A stretch of 64,000 nucleotides of DNA from assembly GCA_036960305.1 (NCBI GenBank), contig JBALWA010000005.1:62001-126000 (forward strand), in the 5' to 3' direction. Positions 8,627-17,792 of this stretch are shown here, one piece after another. Each line of letters begins with the position of its first letter. Positions within the stretch are counted from its first letter, which is position 1. The DNA comes from JBALVT01 sp036960305. GTDB taxonomy: Bacteria; Pseudomonadota; Gammaproteobacteria; Pseudomonadales; Halieaceae. A program made the translations under genes and the position numbers. The notes under the pieces were generated by a model, which was not told where the DNA came from, did not search any database, and saw nothing but the letters and a program-made list of their open reading frames with translations.

Positions 8627-9604
8627 TTAGAAATTCATGATGACCTTGCCGCGTGCCCGGCGTTCGATCAGGCAATTAAAGGCCTGTTCGTACTGGTCGA
8701 TCGAAAAGCTGTCGGTCACCACCGGGCTCAATTTCCCCTCGGCGAACAACGCCCACAGCGCTTCGATGTTTTTCAGGTTCTGCTCCGGCTCTTCTGCGGA
8801 GAACCGCCCCCAGAACACCCCGACCAGCGAGCAACCTTTCAACAGCGTAAGGTTCAGTGGAATCTTGGGTATGGGTCCACTGGCAAAGCCGATCACCAGA
8901 TAGCGACCATTCCAGGCCATGCCGCGAATCGCCGGCTCGGCATAATCGCCCCCTACTGGATCATAGACCACATCGACGCCCTTGCCACCGGTCAGCTCCT
9001 TGATTCTGTCTTTCAGGGACTCTTCATTGTAGTTAATCACCTCGTCTGCACCCAGCGACTTACACAATTCCAGCTTCTCAGCGGTACTGGCGGCAGCGAT
9101 AACTTTCGCTCCCATCAGTTTGCCCAATTCTATGGCAGTCGTACCCACACCCCCGGCGGCACCCAACACCAGCAGGGTTTCTCCCGCCTTTAAGTTGGCG
9201 CGTTGCTTCAGAGCATAGTAAGAGGTGAAGTAGGTAATGCTCACTCCGGCCGCCTGCTCAAAGCTCAGCCCCTGGGGCATGGGGAATGTCGCGAATTCAT
9301 TGACGGCAATCTGCTCACAAAAAGCGCCTGCGGCCCCCATGGAGATCACTTTGTCGCCCACTTTGAAGCGCGTAACATTGGCACCCACTGCAGCCACTTC
9401 GCCGGAGCATTCACCACCGGGGATAAAAGGCATCTCTGGCTGTATCTGGTACTTACCCTGGATAATCAGCACGTCGGGGAAGTTCAGGCCGGCGGCCTTC
9501 ACGTTAATCAGTACATCGTGATCACCCAATTCCGGGTTGGGCCAATCCTGCGCCAATTCCAATTTGTCGGCCAGGCCATGCTCTTTACATATCAATGCTT
9601 TCAT
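8627..9604 (-). CDS. NADPH:quinone oxidoreductase-like MDR protein
   Basis: 325 aa, zinc-free medium-chain dehydrogenase/reductase of the quinone reductase/enoyl reductase branch. An N-terminal GroES-like domain (about residues 1-120) precedes a Rossmann domain with LGAAGGVGTTAIELGKLMGA. The AAGGVG form and the absence of the structural Cys cluster exclude zinc alcohol dehydrogenases. It would transfer hydride from NADPH to a quinone or an alpha,beta-unsaturated carbonyl or acyl-CoA. AGGAGA sits 6 nt before the ATG. A terminator separates it from the thiolase operon, so it should have its own promoter in 9605-9649. Confidence 0.88.
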   Translation of the reverse strand: MKALICKEHGLADKLELAQDWPNPELGDHDVLINVKAAGLNFPDVLIIQGKYQIQPEMPFIPGGECSGEVAAVGANVTRFKVGDKVISMGAAGAFCEQIAVNEFATFPMPQGLSFEQAAGVSITYFTSYYALKQRANLKAGETLLVLGAAGGVGTTAIELGKLMGAKVIAAASTAEKLELCKSLGADEVINYNEESLKDRIKELTGGKGVDVVYDPVGGDYAEPAIRGMAWNGRYLVIGFASGPIPKIPLNLTLLKGCSLVGVFWGRFSAEEPEQNLKNIEALWALFAEGKLSPVVTDSFSIDQYEQAFNCLIERRARGKVIMNF

Positions 9605-9649
9605 CTCGATCTCCTGCTACGCATCTTATAAACGGGGGTTATTAAAACA

Positions 9650-9675
9650 AATACGGCGCCCTGAGGCGCCGTATT
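9650..9675 (-). terminator. intrinsic terminator after the thiolase gene
   Basis: A perfect hairpin with 11-bp arms (AATACGGCGCC / GGCGCCGTATT) and loop CTGA. On the minus strand it starts 17 nt after the thiolase stop and is followed by TTTGTTTT. A T-run on the plus side means it could work in both directions. Confidence 0.85.
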
Positions 9676-9691
9676 TTTTCAAAGCAGCTTA

Positions 9692-10870
9692 TCAGGCGAC
9701 TTCGAACAAGCCAGCAGCACCCATACCGCCGCCAACACACATGGTAACAACCACGTATTTGACGCCGCGGCGCTTACCTTCGATCAAGGCGTGACCGATC
9801 ATGCGTGAACCACTCATGCCATAGGGATGCCCAATGGAGATCGCGCCGCCATTGACGTTCAACTTGTCATTGTCGATGCCCAACTGGTCGCGGCAGTATA
9901 TAACCTGTACCGCAAACGCTTCGTTGAGTTCCCACAGACCAATATCATTAACCGTCAGGCCGTGCTGCTTCAGCAACTTGGGCACTGCGAAGACAGGGCC
10001 AATGCCCATCTCATCAGGCTGACAACCGGCAACAGCCATACCGCGGTAAATACCCAGAGGCTCGAAACCTTCGCGCTCGGCGACTTTTGAGTCCATCAGC
10101 AGCTGTGCAGAAGAACCATCGGACAACTGAGAAGCGTTACCCGCCGTAATCGTGCCGCCTTCAACAACAGTCTTCAGACCAGCCAGGGCTTCAGGCGTGG
10201 TGGCGCGCAGGCCCTCATCCTTGGAAACAGTGGCTTCCATCTCGGAGGCTTCGCCGGTTTCCTTGTTCCAGACGGTACGCTTGCACGTGACGTCTACCAG
10301 TTCATCATCATACTTACCGGCTTCATAAGCGGCAGCTGTACGGGCCTGTGACTCAGCGCCCAGCTCGTCCATCTGCTCGCGAGTAACGCCGTAACGCTGA
10401 CCGACCAGCTCTGCGGTTTGCAACATGGGCATAAAGATATCGGGCGCAACGGCCAACAACTCCTCATCCACCATGCGGTGCAGGTTCATGTGCTCGTTCT
10501 GGACCAGCGAAATTGACTCCAGACCACCGCCAATTGCGACATCCTGACCGTCATGCATGATCTGTTTTGCCGCTGTCGCTACCGCCATCAGGCCCGAAGA
10601 ACACTGACGATCAATCGTCATACCCGAAACGCTGACAGGCAGCCCGGCACGCAGTGCGATCTGGCGCGCCACGTTGGAACCCGTCGCGCCCTGCTGCAGT
10701 GCGCTACCCATGATGACATCTTCAATACGTGCGGGGTCAATACCTGCGCGCTTGACGACTTCAGCGACCGAGGCAGCGCCGAGGCTGGCGCCAGCCAGAT
10801 TATTGAAACCACCGCGATAGGCTTTACCAATCGGCGTACGTGCTGTTGATACAATAACTGCTTCTTTCAT
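9692..10870 (-). CDS. acetyl-CoA acyltransferase (thiolase)
   Basis: 392 aa, full length for degradative or biosynthetic thiolases. The nucleophile C90 lies in DRQCSSGL, the catalytic H348 in AISIGHPYGMSG and the second cysteine C378 in CVGGGMGAAG. All three catalytic residues are present. It should cleave a 3-ketoacyl-CoA with CoA (or condense acetyl-CoA units). It is the last gene of the MaoC-SDR-thiolase unit, which supplies hydratase, dehydrogenase and thiolase steps of one beta-oxidation turn. AAAGGAG is 7 nt before the ATG, and a clear terminator follows the stop. Confidence 0.93.
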   Translation of the reverse strand: MKEAVIVSTARTPIGKAYRGGFNNLAGASLGAASVAEVVKRAGIDPARIEDVIMGSALQQGATGSNVARQIALRAGLPVSVSGMTIDRQCSSGLMAVATAAKQIMHDGQDVAIGGGLESISLVQNEHMNLHRMVDEELLAVAPDIFMPMLQTAELVGQRYGVTREQMDELGAESQARTAAAYEAGKYDDELVDVTCKRTVWNKETGEASEMEATVSKDEGLRATTPEALAGLKTVVEGGTITAGNASQLSDGSSAQLLMDSKVAEREGFEPLGIYRGMAVAGCQPDEMGIGPVFAVPKLLKQHGLTVNDIGLWELNEAFAVQVIYCRDQLGIDNDKLNVNGGAISIGHPYGMSGSRMIGHALIEGKRRGVKYVVVTMCVGGGMGAAGLFEVA

Positions 10871-10925
10871 TTCTGATCTCCTTTACAGGACCACTCACAT
10901 GGCAGCCCCGAAATAATAGTGTGGC

Positions 10926-11846
10926 TTAGCCCAGGTCTACACCCAGACCCGCTGCTGCCTTACCGGTAAACTTGACGGTTTGCTCAAAACCCGCCTGGGG
11001 TACTGCTTCGCCTTCGGTGGCTGTAATGGCCTCCCAGTTGGCGGCAATGCCTTCGGGCGTCTGGTCTTCAGGGGCCAACCAGGCGCCATCAGATTCAACA
11101 ATTTTGGCCACTGCATAGGCGCCTGCACCGGCAGCCAGAATAGTGCGGTTAGGGGCGTCTTCACTGACCAGATAGAGTACCGCCGGGGTCACTGTTTCCG
11201 GGGTGAGCAGGTCAAAGGCTTTTTCAGGAATAAGACCTTCCGTCATACGCGTACCGGCCGTGGGTGCCAGGGCATTCACCTTGATGTTGTATTTGGCGCC
11301 TTCCTGAACCAGGGTATTCATCAGGCCGATGACACCCATCTTGGCTGAGCCGTAGTTGGCCTGGCCAAAGTTGCCGTACAGGCCGCTGGAGGACGTCGTG
11401 ACGACGATACGACCATAGGCCTGGTCACGCATAACATTCCAACACGCCTTGGTGCAGTTCACTGTGCCCATCAGGTGCACGTCTACAACCAGTTTGAAGT
11501 CATCCAGGCTGCCTTTGGCAAAACTTTTGTCCCGCAGAATGCCTGCATTGTTCACCAGAATATCGATACGACCCCAGGCATCCATGGTCTGCTTGACCAT
11601 CGCCTCGACTTCATCATATTTGGCAACGTTGGCGCCATTGGCAATGGCTTCGCCGCCCAGTGCTTCAATTTCAGCAACCACGGACTGCGCCGCTTCACTG
11701 GAACCACCGGAACCGTCTTTGGAACCGCCCAGGTCGTTGATCACTACCTTGGCGCCGCGTTTTGCAAGCTCAATAGCGTGGCTGCGACCCAAACCCTGGC
11801 CAGCGCCAGTAACTATGGCAACTTTGCCGTCATAACGAATAGACAT
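10926..11846 (-). CDS. MFE-2-like short-chain 3-hydroxyacyl-CoA dehydrogenase
   Basis: 306 aa SDR with cofactor motif GAGQGLGRSHA, the NNAG motif and catalytic Tyr-Lys in ANYGSAKMG. The long insert VINDLGGSKDGSGGSS after the second strand is characteristic of the dehydrogenase domain of peroxisomal multifunctional enzyme 2 (HSD17B4), which acts on 3-hydroxyacyl-CoA, including branched and steroid side chains. The usual SDR length is about 250 aa; the extra C-terminal 50 residues also fit this subfamily. It stands between the MaoC hydratase (gap 54 nt) and the thiolase (gap 55 nt), so the trio resembles a split MFE-2 plus thiolase. Confidence 0.88.
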   Translation of the reverse strand: MSIRYDGKVAIVTGAGQGLGRSHAIELAKRGAKVVINDLGGSKDGSGGSSEAAQSVVAEIEALGGEAIANGANVAKYDEVEAMVKQTMDAWGRIDILVNNAGILRDKSFAKGSLDDFKLVVDVHLMGTVNCTKACWNVMRDQAYGRIVVTTSSSGLYGNFGQANYGSAKMGVIGLMNTLVQEGAKYNIKVNALAPTAGTRMTEGLIPEKAFDLLTPETVTPAVLYLVSEDAPNRTILAAGAGAYAVAKIVESDGAWLAPEDQTPEGIAANWEAITATEGEAVPQAGFEQTVKFTGKAAAGLGVDLG

Positions 11847-11900
11847 ATTGTGTCCTCTGTAATTAGTCAGATTTAAAAAATACGTGGGGGATACCGGTGT

Positions 11901-12365
11901 TTAGCCTGTAATCAGCATCGACAACCATTCGGCGACCAGCGCGGGGGTTTCTTCCCCCTCGATCTCTACCGATATACCCTGTTTTATCAGGAAGCGGTTG
12001 TCATCCTTCTGGTCCACACTCAGCACTTCGATATTGGCCCGCACGCGCTTACCAGAGCTAACAGGCGCCAGAAAGCGCACTTTGTCAAAGCCGTAGTTCA
12101 GGCCCATGACGGTGTTCTCGGGAACAAAACCATTGCCTTCGACCATTTTTGACAACAGTGAAAGTGTCAGGAAACCGTGGGCGATGGTGCCACCGAAGGG
12201 CGTCTTGGCCGCGGCTTCAGGGTCTATGTGGATAAACTGATGATCCTCTGTGCAATCCGCAAAGGTATTAATCCTGTCCTGGGTCACATCAATCCATTCG
12301 GACGGCTCGTATTTGGTACCAACCGTCGCTGCCATTTCTTCCTTGGGGATGATCTTTACTGCCAT
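11901..12365 (-). CDS. MaoC-family enoyl-CoA hydratase
   Basis: 154 aa single hotdog domain. The segment INTFADCTEDHQFIHIDPE contains the (R)-hydratase Asp and His region, followed by PFGGTIAHGFLTLSLL, the family's second hallmark. It should hydrate 2-enoyl-CoA to 3-hydroxyacyl-CoA. It is the first gene of the MaoC-SDR-thiolase unit. GAGGA lies 8 nt before the ATG. About 64 bp upstream is the promoter/operator shared with the acyl-CoA dehydrogenase gene at 13742-14992. Confidence 0.9.
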   Translation of the reverse strand: MAVKIIPKEEMAATVGTKYEPSEWIDVTQDRINTFADCTEDHQFIHIDPEAAAKTPFGGTIAHGFLTLSLLSKMVEGNGFVPENTVMGLNYGFDKVRFLAPVSSGKRVRANIEVLSVDQKDDNRFLIKQGISVEIEGEETPALVAEWLSMLITG

Positions 12366-12428
12366 GCTGATGTCCTCTTCTATTAAGGAGGCCTACGCCT
12401 TAGAGCTGCGGCCTGAAAAGCGGATTTG

Positions 12429-12457
12429 AACATACAGTATGTATTTACTGCATTCAA
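12429..12457 (-). promoter_or_regulatory. promoter with palindromic operator for the MaoC operon
   Basis: Minus strand: -35 TTGAAT (12457-12452), a 17-bp spacer and -10 TATGTT (12434-12429). The -10 is covered by the palindrome ACATACaGTATGT (12430-12442). The flanking sequence CGGATTTGAACATACAGTATGT (22 bases from 12421) recurs at 15028-15049 upstream of another beta-oxidation gene. A repressor of TetR type is the simplest reading. Confidence 0.7.
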
Positions 12458-12533
12458 GTATTTTTTTGTTTTCCAGCCCGGGTTTTTGCCGTAGTATCTT
12501 TACGCAAGTATGACTTCCGCCTGGAGGCAATCC

Positions 12534-13688
12534 ATGACGCACCCCACAGCTCACACGCCACCCCTGACCTTGATCGAAAGGCTGGTCGCACGGGCCGCCG
12601 GCGATGCCGAGGGCCCGCCTCCCCTGAGTCGGCGCATCCCTGTCGGAGTCTATACCGAGCAAGCCCGTTTCGAGCAGGAGAAAAAGGCTCTCTTTGAACG
12701 CCAACCCATGATTATTGGCCATGAATCACAGCTTCCCGAGGCGGGAGATACCCTCGTGTTCGACTGGCTGGGGATACCCCTGATTACAGTGCGCGACAAA
12801 GCGGGCAATATCGGCACCTTTATGAATGTGTGCCGACACCGGGGCATGCGGCTGGTTCAGGAGGAGGGTCAGACGCAACTTCGCTCTATGGTGTGCCCCT
12901 ACCACCAGTGGACCTACGGGCTGGATGGCGACCTGCGCAATATCCCTCTTGAAGACTGTTTCGTCGGGCTAGACAAGGCCGAATTGGGGTTGGTAGCGCT
13001 GCCCACGGAGGTCAGGCACGGCCTCATCTGGATACAGCTAGACAAGACACTACCCATGGATCTCGATGCACACTTGGCCGAGCTCGGGCCAGACCTGGAC
13101 ACGTTTGCGGTGGCAGACTATAGCTTTTTTGAGCAGAGCACTCGCACCATCAACTGTAACTGGAAGCTCATCCAGGACGCCTTCCTCGACGGTTATCATG
13201 TCGTGCGGCTTCACAAAAATACCGTGGGGCCCTTTTTCCCCGACTCCCTGGCGGAATCGGACCTGCAGGGGAATCACATCCGCTCGGCAGTAGCCCGCAA
13301 TGAAATTTTTGATGCGGTTAATTTACCCACTGACGAGTTGAACCTGCGCCTCCATGCAACCTTTTCCTACACGGTCTTCCCCAATGCAGTGATGATTTTT
13401 CACCCGGATTACACCAGCATCATCAGCCTGTTCCCGCTGAGCCCGGACCAGACTATTTTTGTCCACACCATGCTGACGCCACAGACCCCTTCATCGGAGA
13501 AAGAACGGGCACACTTTCAGCGCTCCTTCGCGATGATCGACAAGGGCGTTTTCGAGGCAGAGGATATTTTTGCTTCAGAGGGCACCCAGCGCGGATTGCG
13601 CTCCGGGGCTAATGAGGGACTGCTGTTCGGGGCCTATGAGGCTACGGCCTTGCAGTTCCACGACCTGGTAGAACAGGCCTTAAAATAA
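12534..13688 (+). CDS. Rieske non-heme iron oxygenase, alpha subunit
   Basis: 384 aa from the ATG at 12534, which has GGAGG six bases upstream; an ATG at 12510 has no such site. The Rieske [2Fe-2S] domain has C100-x-H102 (CRHRG) and C121-x2-H124 (CPYHQW). The C-terminal catalytic domain shows NCNWKLIQDAFLDGYHVVRLH, which carries the Asp and two His around the mononuclear iron. It would hydroxylate an aromatic or other hydrophobic substrate with O2. It is divergent from the MaoC operon and convergent with the acyl-CoA dehydrogenase gene. No beta subunit, ferredoxin or reductase is adjacent. Confidence 0.92.
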   Translation: MTHPTAHTPPLTLIERLVARAAGDAEGPPPLSRRIPVGVYTEQARFEQEKKALFERQPMIIGHESQLPEAGDTLVFDWLGIPLITVRDKAGNIGTFMNVCRHRGMRLVQEEGQTQLRSMVCPYHQWTYGLDGDLRNIPLEDCFVGLDKAELGLVALPTEVRHGLIWIQLDKTLPMDLDAHLAELGPDLDTFAVADYSFFEQSTRTINCNWKLIQDAFLDGYHVVRLHKNTVGPFFPDSLAESDLQGNHIRSAVARNEIFDAVNLPTDELNLRLHATFSYTVFPNAVMIFHPDYTSIISLFPLSPDQTIFVHTMLTPQTPSSEKERAHFQRSFAMIDKGVFEAEDIFASEGTQRGLRSGANEGLLFGAYEATALQFHDLVEQALK

Positions 13689-13741
13689 GCTGCCCACCCC
13701 GGCCCTTGGAGAGTCCCAGGGCACAGGGTAGGCACAGACCA

Positions 13742-14992
13742 TCAGCCATCACGGAAGGTGGCGTTTACTTCTGGTGTATCTGTGTACTGGCGCAGTTCGT
13801 GCCGCCCCACAACCATGCGATGCACCGCATCCGGGCCATCGGCCAGACGCAGGGTGCGCTGAGCCATGTACATACCGGCCAGAGGCGTATCCTGGGAGAT
13901 ACCCAGGGCACCAAACATCTGGATAGCTTCATCGACGATGCGAATGGACACATTTGGCACCGCGGTCTTGATCATGGAAATCCAGATCCGCGCTTCCTTG
14001 GCATCCACATTGTCCATCATCCACGCGGTTTTCAATGTCAGTAAGCGGGACTGCTCAATATCCATACGCGCATCGGCGATAATATCGATGTTGCCACCTA
14101 ACTTCGCCAGCGGTCTGCCAAAGGCCGTGCGTGATAGTGCGCGCCTGCATAACAATTCCAAGGCGGCCTCTGCTGCGCCTATCGCCCGCATGCAGTGGTG
14201 AATCCGCCCTGGTCCAAGGCGCCCCTGGGAGATTTCAAACCCCCGGCCTGGGCCGAGAATGATATTGTCCTTGGGAACCCGCACATTGGTATAGCGCTGG
14301 TGCATATGGCCGTGTGGGGCATCGTCCATGGAGAACACATTCATTGCCCGCAGGTTTTCAACCCCCGGGGTGTCCATCGGGACCAGAATCTGGGATTGCT
14401 GCAGATGCTTGGCCGCATCCGGGTCAGTCTTCACCATCACAATCATGATCTTGCAGCGCGGATCGCCGGCACCGGAGATATAGTGCTTCTCTCCGTTGAT
14501 TACCCACTCGTCGCCGTCCAGTACCGCTTCGGTACAGACGTTGGTCGCATCGGAGCAGGCCACTTCCGGCTCGGTCATGGCAAAGGCAGAGCGAATCTCG
14601 CCGTTCATCAGGGGCTCTAGCCACTGCGCTTTTTGTGCCTCGGTACCGTACTTGTGCAGGACTTCCATATTGCCGGTGTCGGGTGCGCTGCAGTTAAAAG
14701 CCTCGGCAGCCAAATGGGACTTACCCATTTCCTCGGCCAGGTAGGCATAGTCCACGGTACTGAGACCGGAACCACTGTGGCCATCCGTGAGGAAAAAATT
14801 CCACAGGCCCAGGGCTTTGGCTTTGGACTTGATATCGTCCATGATCTCGGTTTGGCGATCAGTAAACTGCCAGCGGTCACCCACCCCGATCTGTTCCAGG
14901 AATTCCTGCTCTACCGGGCGCACTTCCTCATCAACGAAGCGCTTGACCTCTGCCAGTATTGGCCTGACCTTGTCACTGATACCTAAATCCAT
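13742..14992 (-). CDS. acyl-CoA dehydrogenase
   Basis: 416 aa flavoprotein of the acyl-CoA dehydrogenase family. The N-terminal helical domain is followed by the FAD-contact strand region with AFAMTEPEVACSDATN and YISGAGDPRCKIMIV. The C-terminal bundle contains RTAFGRPLAKLGG and QMFGALGISQDTPLAG. The length is slightly above the usual 380-400 and matches the proteobacterial ACAD10/11-like branch. It oxidises acyl-CoA to 2-enoyl-CoA, the step before the MaoC hydratase. AGGA is 7 nt before the ATG. It is monocistronic, and its promoter shares an operator with the MaoC operon, so the two should respond together. Confidence 0.92.
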   Translation of the reverse strand: MDLGISDKVRPILAEVKRFVDEEVRPVEQEFLEQIGVGDRWQFTDRQTEIMDDIKSKAKALGLWNFFLTDGHSGSGLSTVDYAYLAEEMGKSHLAAEAFNCSAPDTGNMEVLHKYGTEAQKAQWLEPLMNGEIRSAFAMTEPEVACSDATNVCTEAVLDGDEWVINGEKHYISGAGDPRCKIMIVMVKTDPDAAKHLQQSQILVPMDTPGVENLRAMNVFSMDDAPHGHMHQRYTNVRVPKDNIILGPGRGFEISQGRLGPGRIHHCMRAIGAAEAALELLCRRALSRTAFGRPLAKLGGNIDIIADARMDIEQSRLLTLKTAWMMDNVDAKEARIWISMIKTAVPNVSIRIVDEAIQMFGALGISQDTPLAGMYMAQRTLRLADGPDAVHRMVVGRHELRQYTDTPEVNATFRDG

Positions 14993-15035
14993 TGTCTTTT
15001 CCTTATCTTCTGTGAGCGTCTCTTAGTCGGATTTG

Positions 15036-15064
15036 AACATACAGTATGTTTTGGTTGCGTTCAA
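15036..15064 (-). promoter_or_regulatory. promoter with palindromic operator for the acyl-CoA dehydrogenase gene
   Basis: Minus strand: -35 TTGAAC (15064-15059), a 17-bp spacer and -10 TATGTT (15041-15036), inside the perfect 15-bp palindrome AACATACaGTATGTT (15036-15050). Same architecture, spacing and flanks as the element at 12429-12457. It ends 44 bp before the gene's ATG. Confidence 0.72.
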
Positions 15065-15215
15065 GTATCTTGTGGGTTTGGAGGGGGTGGCATGAAGAGA
15101 TCCATCGCTCGTCGCTCATTTGCTGGAACTTGATCCGCCACCCCACTCCTAGTCCATGGGAATTTCTGCCGGTTACGGACAGGAAAACGCCACAAATGGG
15201 ACGTAGCGCGAGAGA

Positions 15216-15290
15216 GGGTCCGCTCGGGACACTGCTTTTCACAAAACGAATCCCGTGGAGTGACTGAAAAGCAGTGTCCCGAGTGGACCC
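15216..15290. repeat. long inverted repeat, 26-bp arms
   Basis: Arms 15216-15241 and 15265-15290 are reverse complements with one mismatch in 26, around a 23-base loop. Each begins or ends with GGGTCC/GGACCC and contains CTCGGGACACTGCTTTTCA. No T-run follows, so it is not a standard terminator. It could be a REP/BIME-like or MITE-like element. The rest of the 388-bp gap 14993-15380 holds the promoter at 15036, this repeat and the terminator at 15315; I see no gene in it. Confidence 0.85.
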
Positions 15291-15314
15291 GGCCTTACAA
15301 ACTCAAACTAAAAA

Positions 15315-15342
15315 AAAGGGGATACTTTGCAGTATCCCCTTT
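15315..15342 (-). terminator. intrinsic terminator of the leftward TonB receptor gene
   Basis: A perfect 12-bp stem (AAAGGGGATACT / AGTATCCCCTTT) with a 4-base loop lies 38 nt after the receptor stop. On the minus strand it runs into a stretch of eight T. Confidence 0.9.
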
Positions 15343-15380
15343 CACTCAAGCCCCGCATAAGCGGGAGCTCGCTGCTATGA

Positions 15381-17672
15381 CTAGTACTCGAAGATAAGCT
15401 CTCCGCCCCAGGTCAAAGGCTGCAGGAAGGTTTGTGATGTGGCACCAATCTTGTAATTAGCTGTATCTTCATCCGTCAGGTTCTTACCCCAAACTGCAAA
15501 CTGCCAATTACCGCCCAGCATCTCAATCTCGGCCAGGCTAATGCGGCCATTCAGCAAGCCGAAGTCTTCCACGACCACCTCACCACTGTCGGTATTTGCC
15601 AGGGCAAACTGGTCATCCTGCCAGGAATAATCCAGGTGGAAACGCAGGGAGCCCACGTTCAGCGCCACGTCGTAATCCGCGGTTATTGCGTAGGCGTGTT
15701 CAGGAGCCCACTGCAACACGGTGGAGTCGGAGCGGTCCGAACCGTCGGGGAAAATCGCATCGTTTATTTCGTAGTCGATATAAGCGTAATTGAACGCGAC
15801 AAGGAAGTTATCGGTAATCGCTGCCGTTATGTCCAGTTCAAGGCCATTGATATCGGCTTCACCAGAGTTAAAGACCTCAACAAACTGCGGGTTGTTTACC
15901 GGATCCGGTAGGTAGTCGAGAATGATGTCATCGATTTCCATATGGTAAATCGCGCCATTCAAACGCAGGCGTCCATCCATCACTTCAGACTTCCAACCTA
16001 GCTCGTAGGAAATCATTGTCTCCTCTTCGAACGCCTGGTTGAAATCCAGGCCGTTCCGGCTGGAACCACCGGAGCGGAAACCCGTGGAGACCTTGAAGTA
16101 GGTGGAGACATTCTCGGTCCAGCCATAATCGACAATCGCGGTGTAATCAGGCTCATTCAAGTCTGAGCCCGATGCCCCCGGCCCAAAGGAATTTGCGTAC
16201 CAGCCATCATTGGTGCGAACCGCTGTGCGCTCGTCATCCGTATACCGCAGCCCCAATGTCAGGTCCAGGCGATCTTGCAGCATATTGGGTGTCCAGGTCG
16301 CCTGACCAAAGGCCGCCCATGACTCTACATCGGTCTCCACACTGTACTCTCCAAGGTAAAGCGGGAAAGCGGCGGCAAAATCAGTACAGATAGGGTCCGC
16401 GTTAGAACCGTCGCTGCAAGGGAAGCCGGTAATCAAGTCGATAGCAAGAATACCTGTCGTATCGACGGTGGCCCGATCCAGAAATTGCTGTTCGGTCTGT
16501 GTGCCTTCTTCTTCAAAGTAGTACAGCCCGCCTACGAAATGTACGCGCTCGTAATTACCAATTAACTGCAGCTCCTGAGAGAATTGCTCATGGTCGGTTA
16601 CTGTGTGGGCTTCAAACTCACCGGCAAGGCCAAATGACTGGGCGAAATTCTGCGACGCATCGTCATCAAATTCACGGTAGCCGGTAATGGATTTAAAGGT
16701 CAGGAAGTTGTTAATCTCATAGTCGATAGTGAGATTGTGGCCTTCGACCTCTGTCTCTGAACCCGGCAGGTAGTAGGCATGCTTGTCGCCACCTGTCGGT
16801 GTGCGAGTTTGCTTCAGGCGACTGGTGAAGCTATCCGTGATGGGAACACCGCCCAAGGTGGTGCCGCCAGTCGGGCCACCGTACTGAAAATATCCCGGTG
16901 TGAAATTCACGTCGGAATAGTCATAACTGTAATCAACTGTCAGGCTGTCGAGACCATCGTAGCGAAGGGCAAACCGATAACCTTCAGTCTCCTGCTCGTA
17001 GTAGTCGTTATACTCCAACCCTGGCTGCGCATTGGGGCCTCCATTTTTTACCCAACCATCCCGGTCGGAGAACGAGGCCGTCAATTTCGCTTTGAAACCC
17101 GCGGCTTCGGGCAGATTGAGGTGACTGACAGAGCGCCAACTACCGTAATTCCCCGCACCTAGCGTCTGTTTGAAACCCAATTCGCCTGTAGGCTTGGCAT
17201 TGATGAAATTAACTGCTCCTGCAGTCGTGTTTCGACCATAGAGTGTACCCTGAGGGCCTCGCAGAATTTCAACGCGCTCCAGGTCAGATAGGTCAGCCAA
17301 TAGGCCGGTAGATCGCGCTGCGTACACGCCATCAAAATAAACACCTACCGTGGGATCCTTGGTGATAACAATCGAATCCGCATTACCGATACCGCGGATA
17401 AACAAGGCCAGGTTGTTATTTGAAGTGGGATAGGCGGGCATTTGTAAGCTGGGAGATGCCTGGCCGACGTCTTTGGCATTAATCAAGCCCATCGACTCGA
17501 TGGCCTCGGCGTTATAGGCACTGATAGCGATCGGCGTATCCTGTAGTGATTCCGAGCGTTTCTGGGCGGTAACCAGCACTTCTTCCAATTGGGCAGCAGC
17601 ATTGCCGGCGGCCAGCCCCGAAGCAAGCAGCACAGCCAGCGGCAGGCTCTTACGAACGAAAGGGTTATTCAT
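15381..17672 (-). CDS. TonB-dependent outer-membrane receptor
   Basis: 763 aa from the ATG at 17672, chosen because GGAG stands 8 nt upstream and a good signal peptide follows (cleavage after about residue 27, ...GNAAA|Q). The TonB-box-like start EEVLVTAQKR and plug domain (about 30-150, with VEILRGPQGTLYGRNTTAGAVN) precede a beta-barrel ending in the aromatic FEY. The plug is the common form in marine and sphingomonad receptors for organic substrates and siderophores. It imports a ligand using the proton motive force through TonB. It has its own operator-bearing promoter and terminator. The surrounding catabolic genes suggest an organic substrate rather than iron, but nothing in the sequence proves this. 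Confidence 0.92.
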   Translation of the reverse strand: MNNPFVRKSLPLAVLLASGLAAGNAAAQLEEVLVTAQKRSESLQDTPIAISAYNAEAIESMGLINAKDVGQASPSLQMPAYPTSNNNLALFIRGIGNADSIVITKDPTVGVYFDGVYAARSTGLLADLSDLERVEILRGPQGTLYGRNTTAGAVNFINAKPTGELGFKQTLGAGNYGSWRSVSHLNLPEAAGFKAKLTASFSDRDGWVKNGGPNAQPGLEYNDYYEQETEGYRFALRYDGLDSLTVDYSYDYSDVNFTPGYFQYGGPTGGTTLGGVPITDSFTSRLKQTRTPTGGDKHAYYLPGSETEVEGHNLTIDYEINNFLTFKSITGYREFDDDASQNFAQSFGLAGEFEAHTVTDHEQFSQELQLIGNYERVHFVGGLYYFEEEGTQTEQQFLDRATVDTTGILAIDLITGFPCSDGSNADPICTDFAAAFPLYLGEYSVETDVESWAAFGQATWTPNMLQDRLDLTLGLRYTDDERTAVRTNDGWYANSFGPGASGSDLNEPDYTAIVDYGWTENVSTYFKVSTGFRSGGSSRNGLDFNQAFEEETMISYELGWKSEVMDGRLRLNGAIYHMEIDDIILDYLPDPVNNPQFVEVFNSGEADINGLELDITAAITDNFLVAFNYAYIDYEINDAIFPDGSDRSDSTVLQWAPEHAYAITADYDVALNVGSLRFHLDYSWQDDQFALANTDSGEVVVEDFGLLNGRISLAEIEMLGGNWQFAVWGKNLTDEDTANYKIGATSQTFLQPLTWGGELIFEY

Positions 17673-17792
17673 GTTTCTACTCCAGTTATTAATATTATTG
17701 CAGACGGCAGCGTTACATGGCCGCGCCAGCATGTTCCCCATGCCGCATCAATATACTAAAAACTGAGCAGATCAACTTTGTGAACTATTAAC

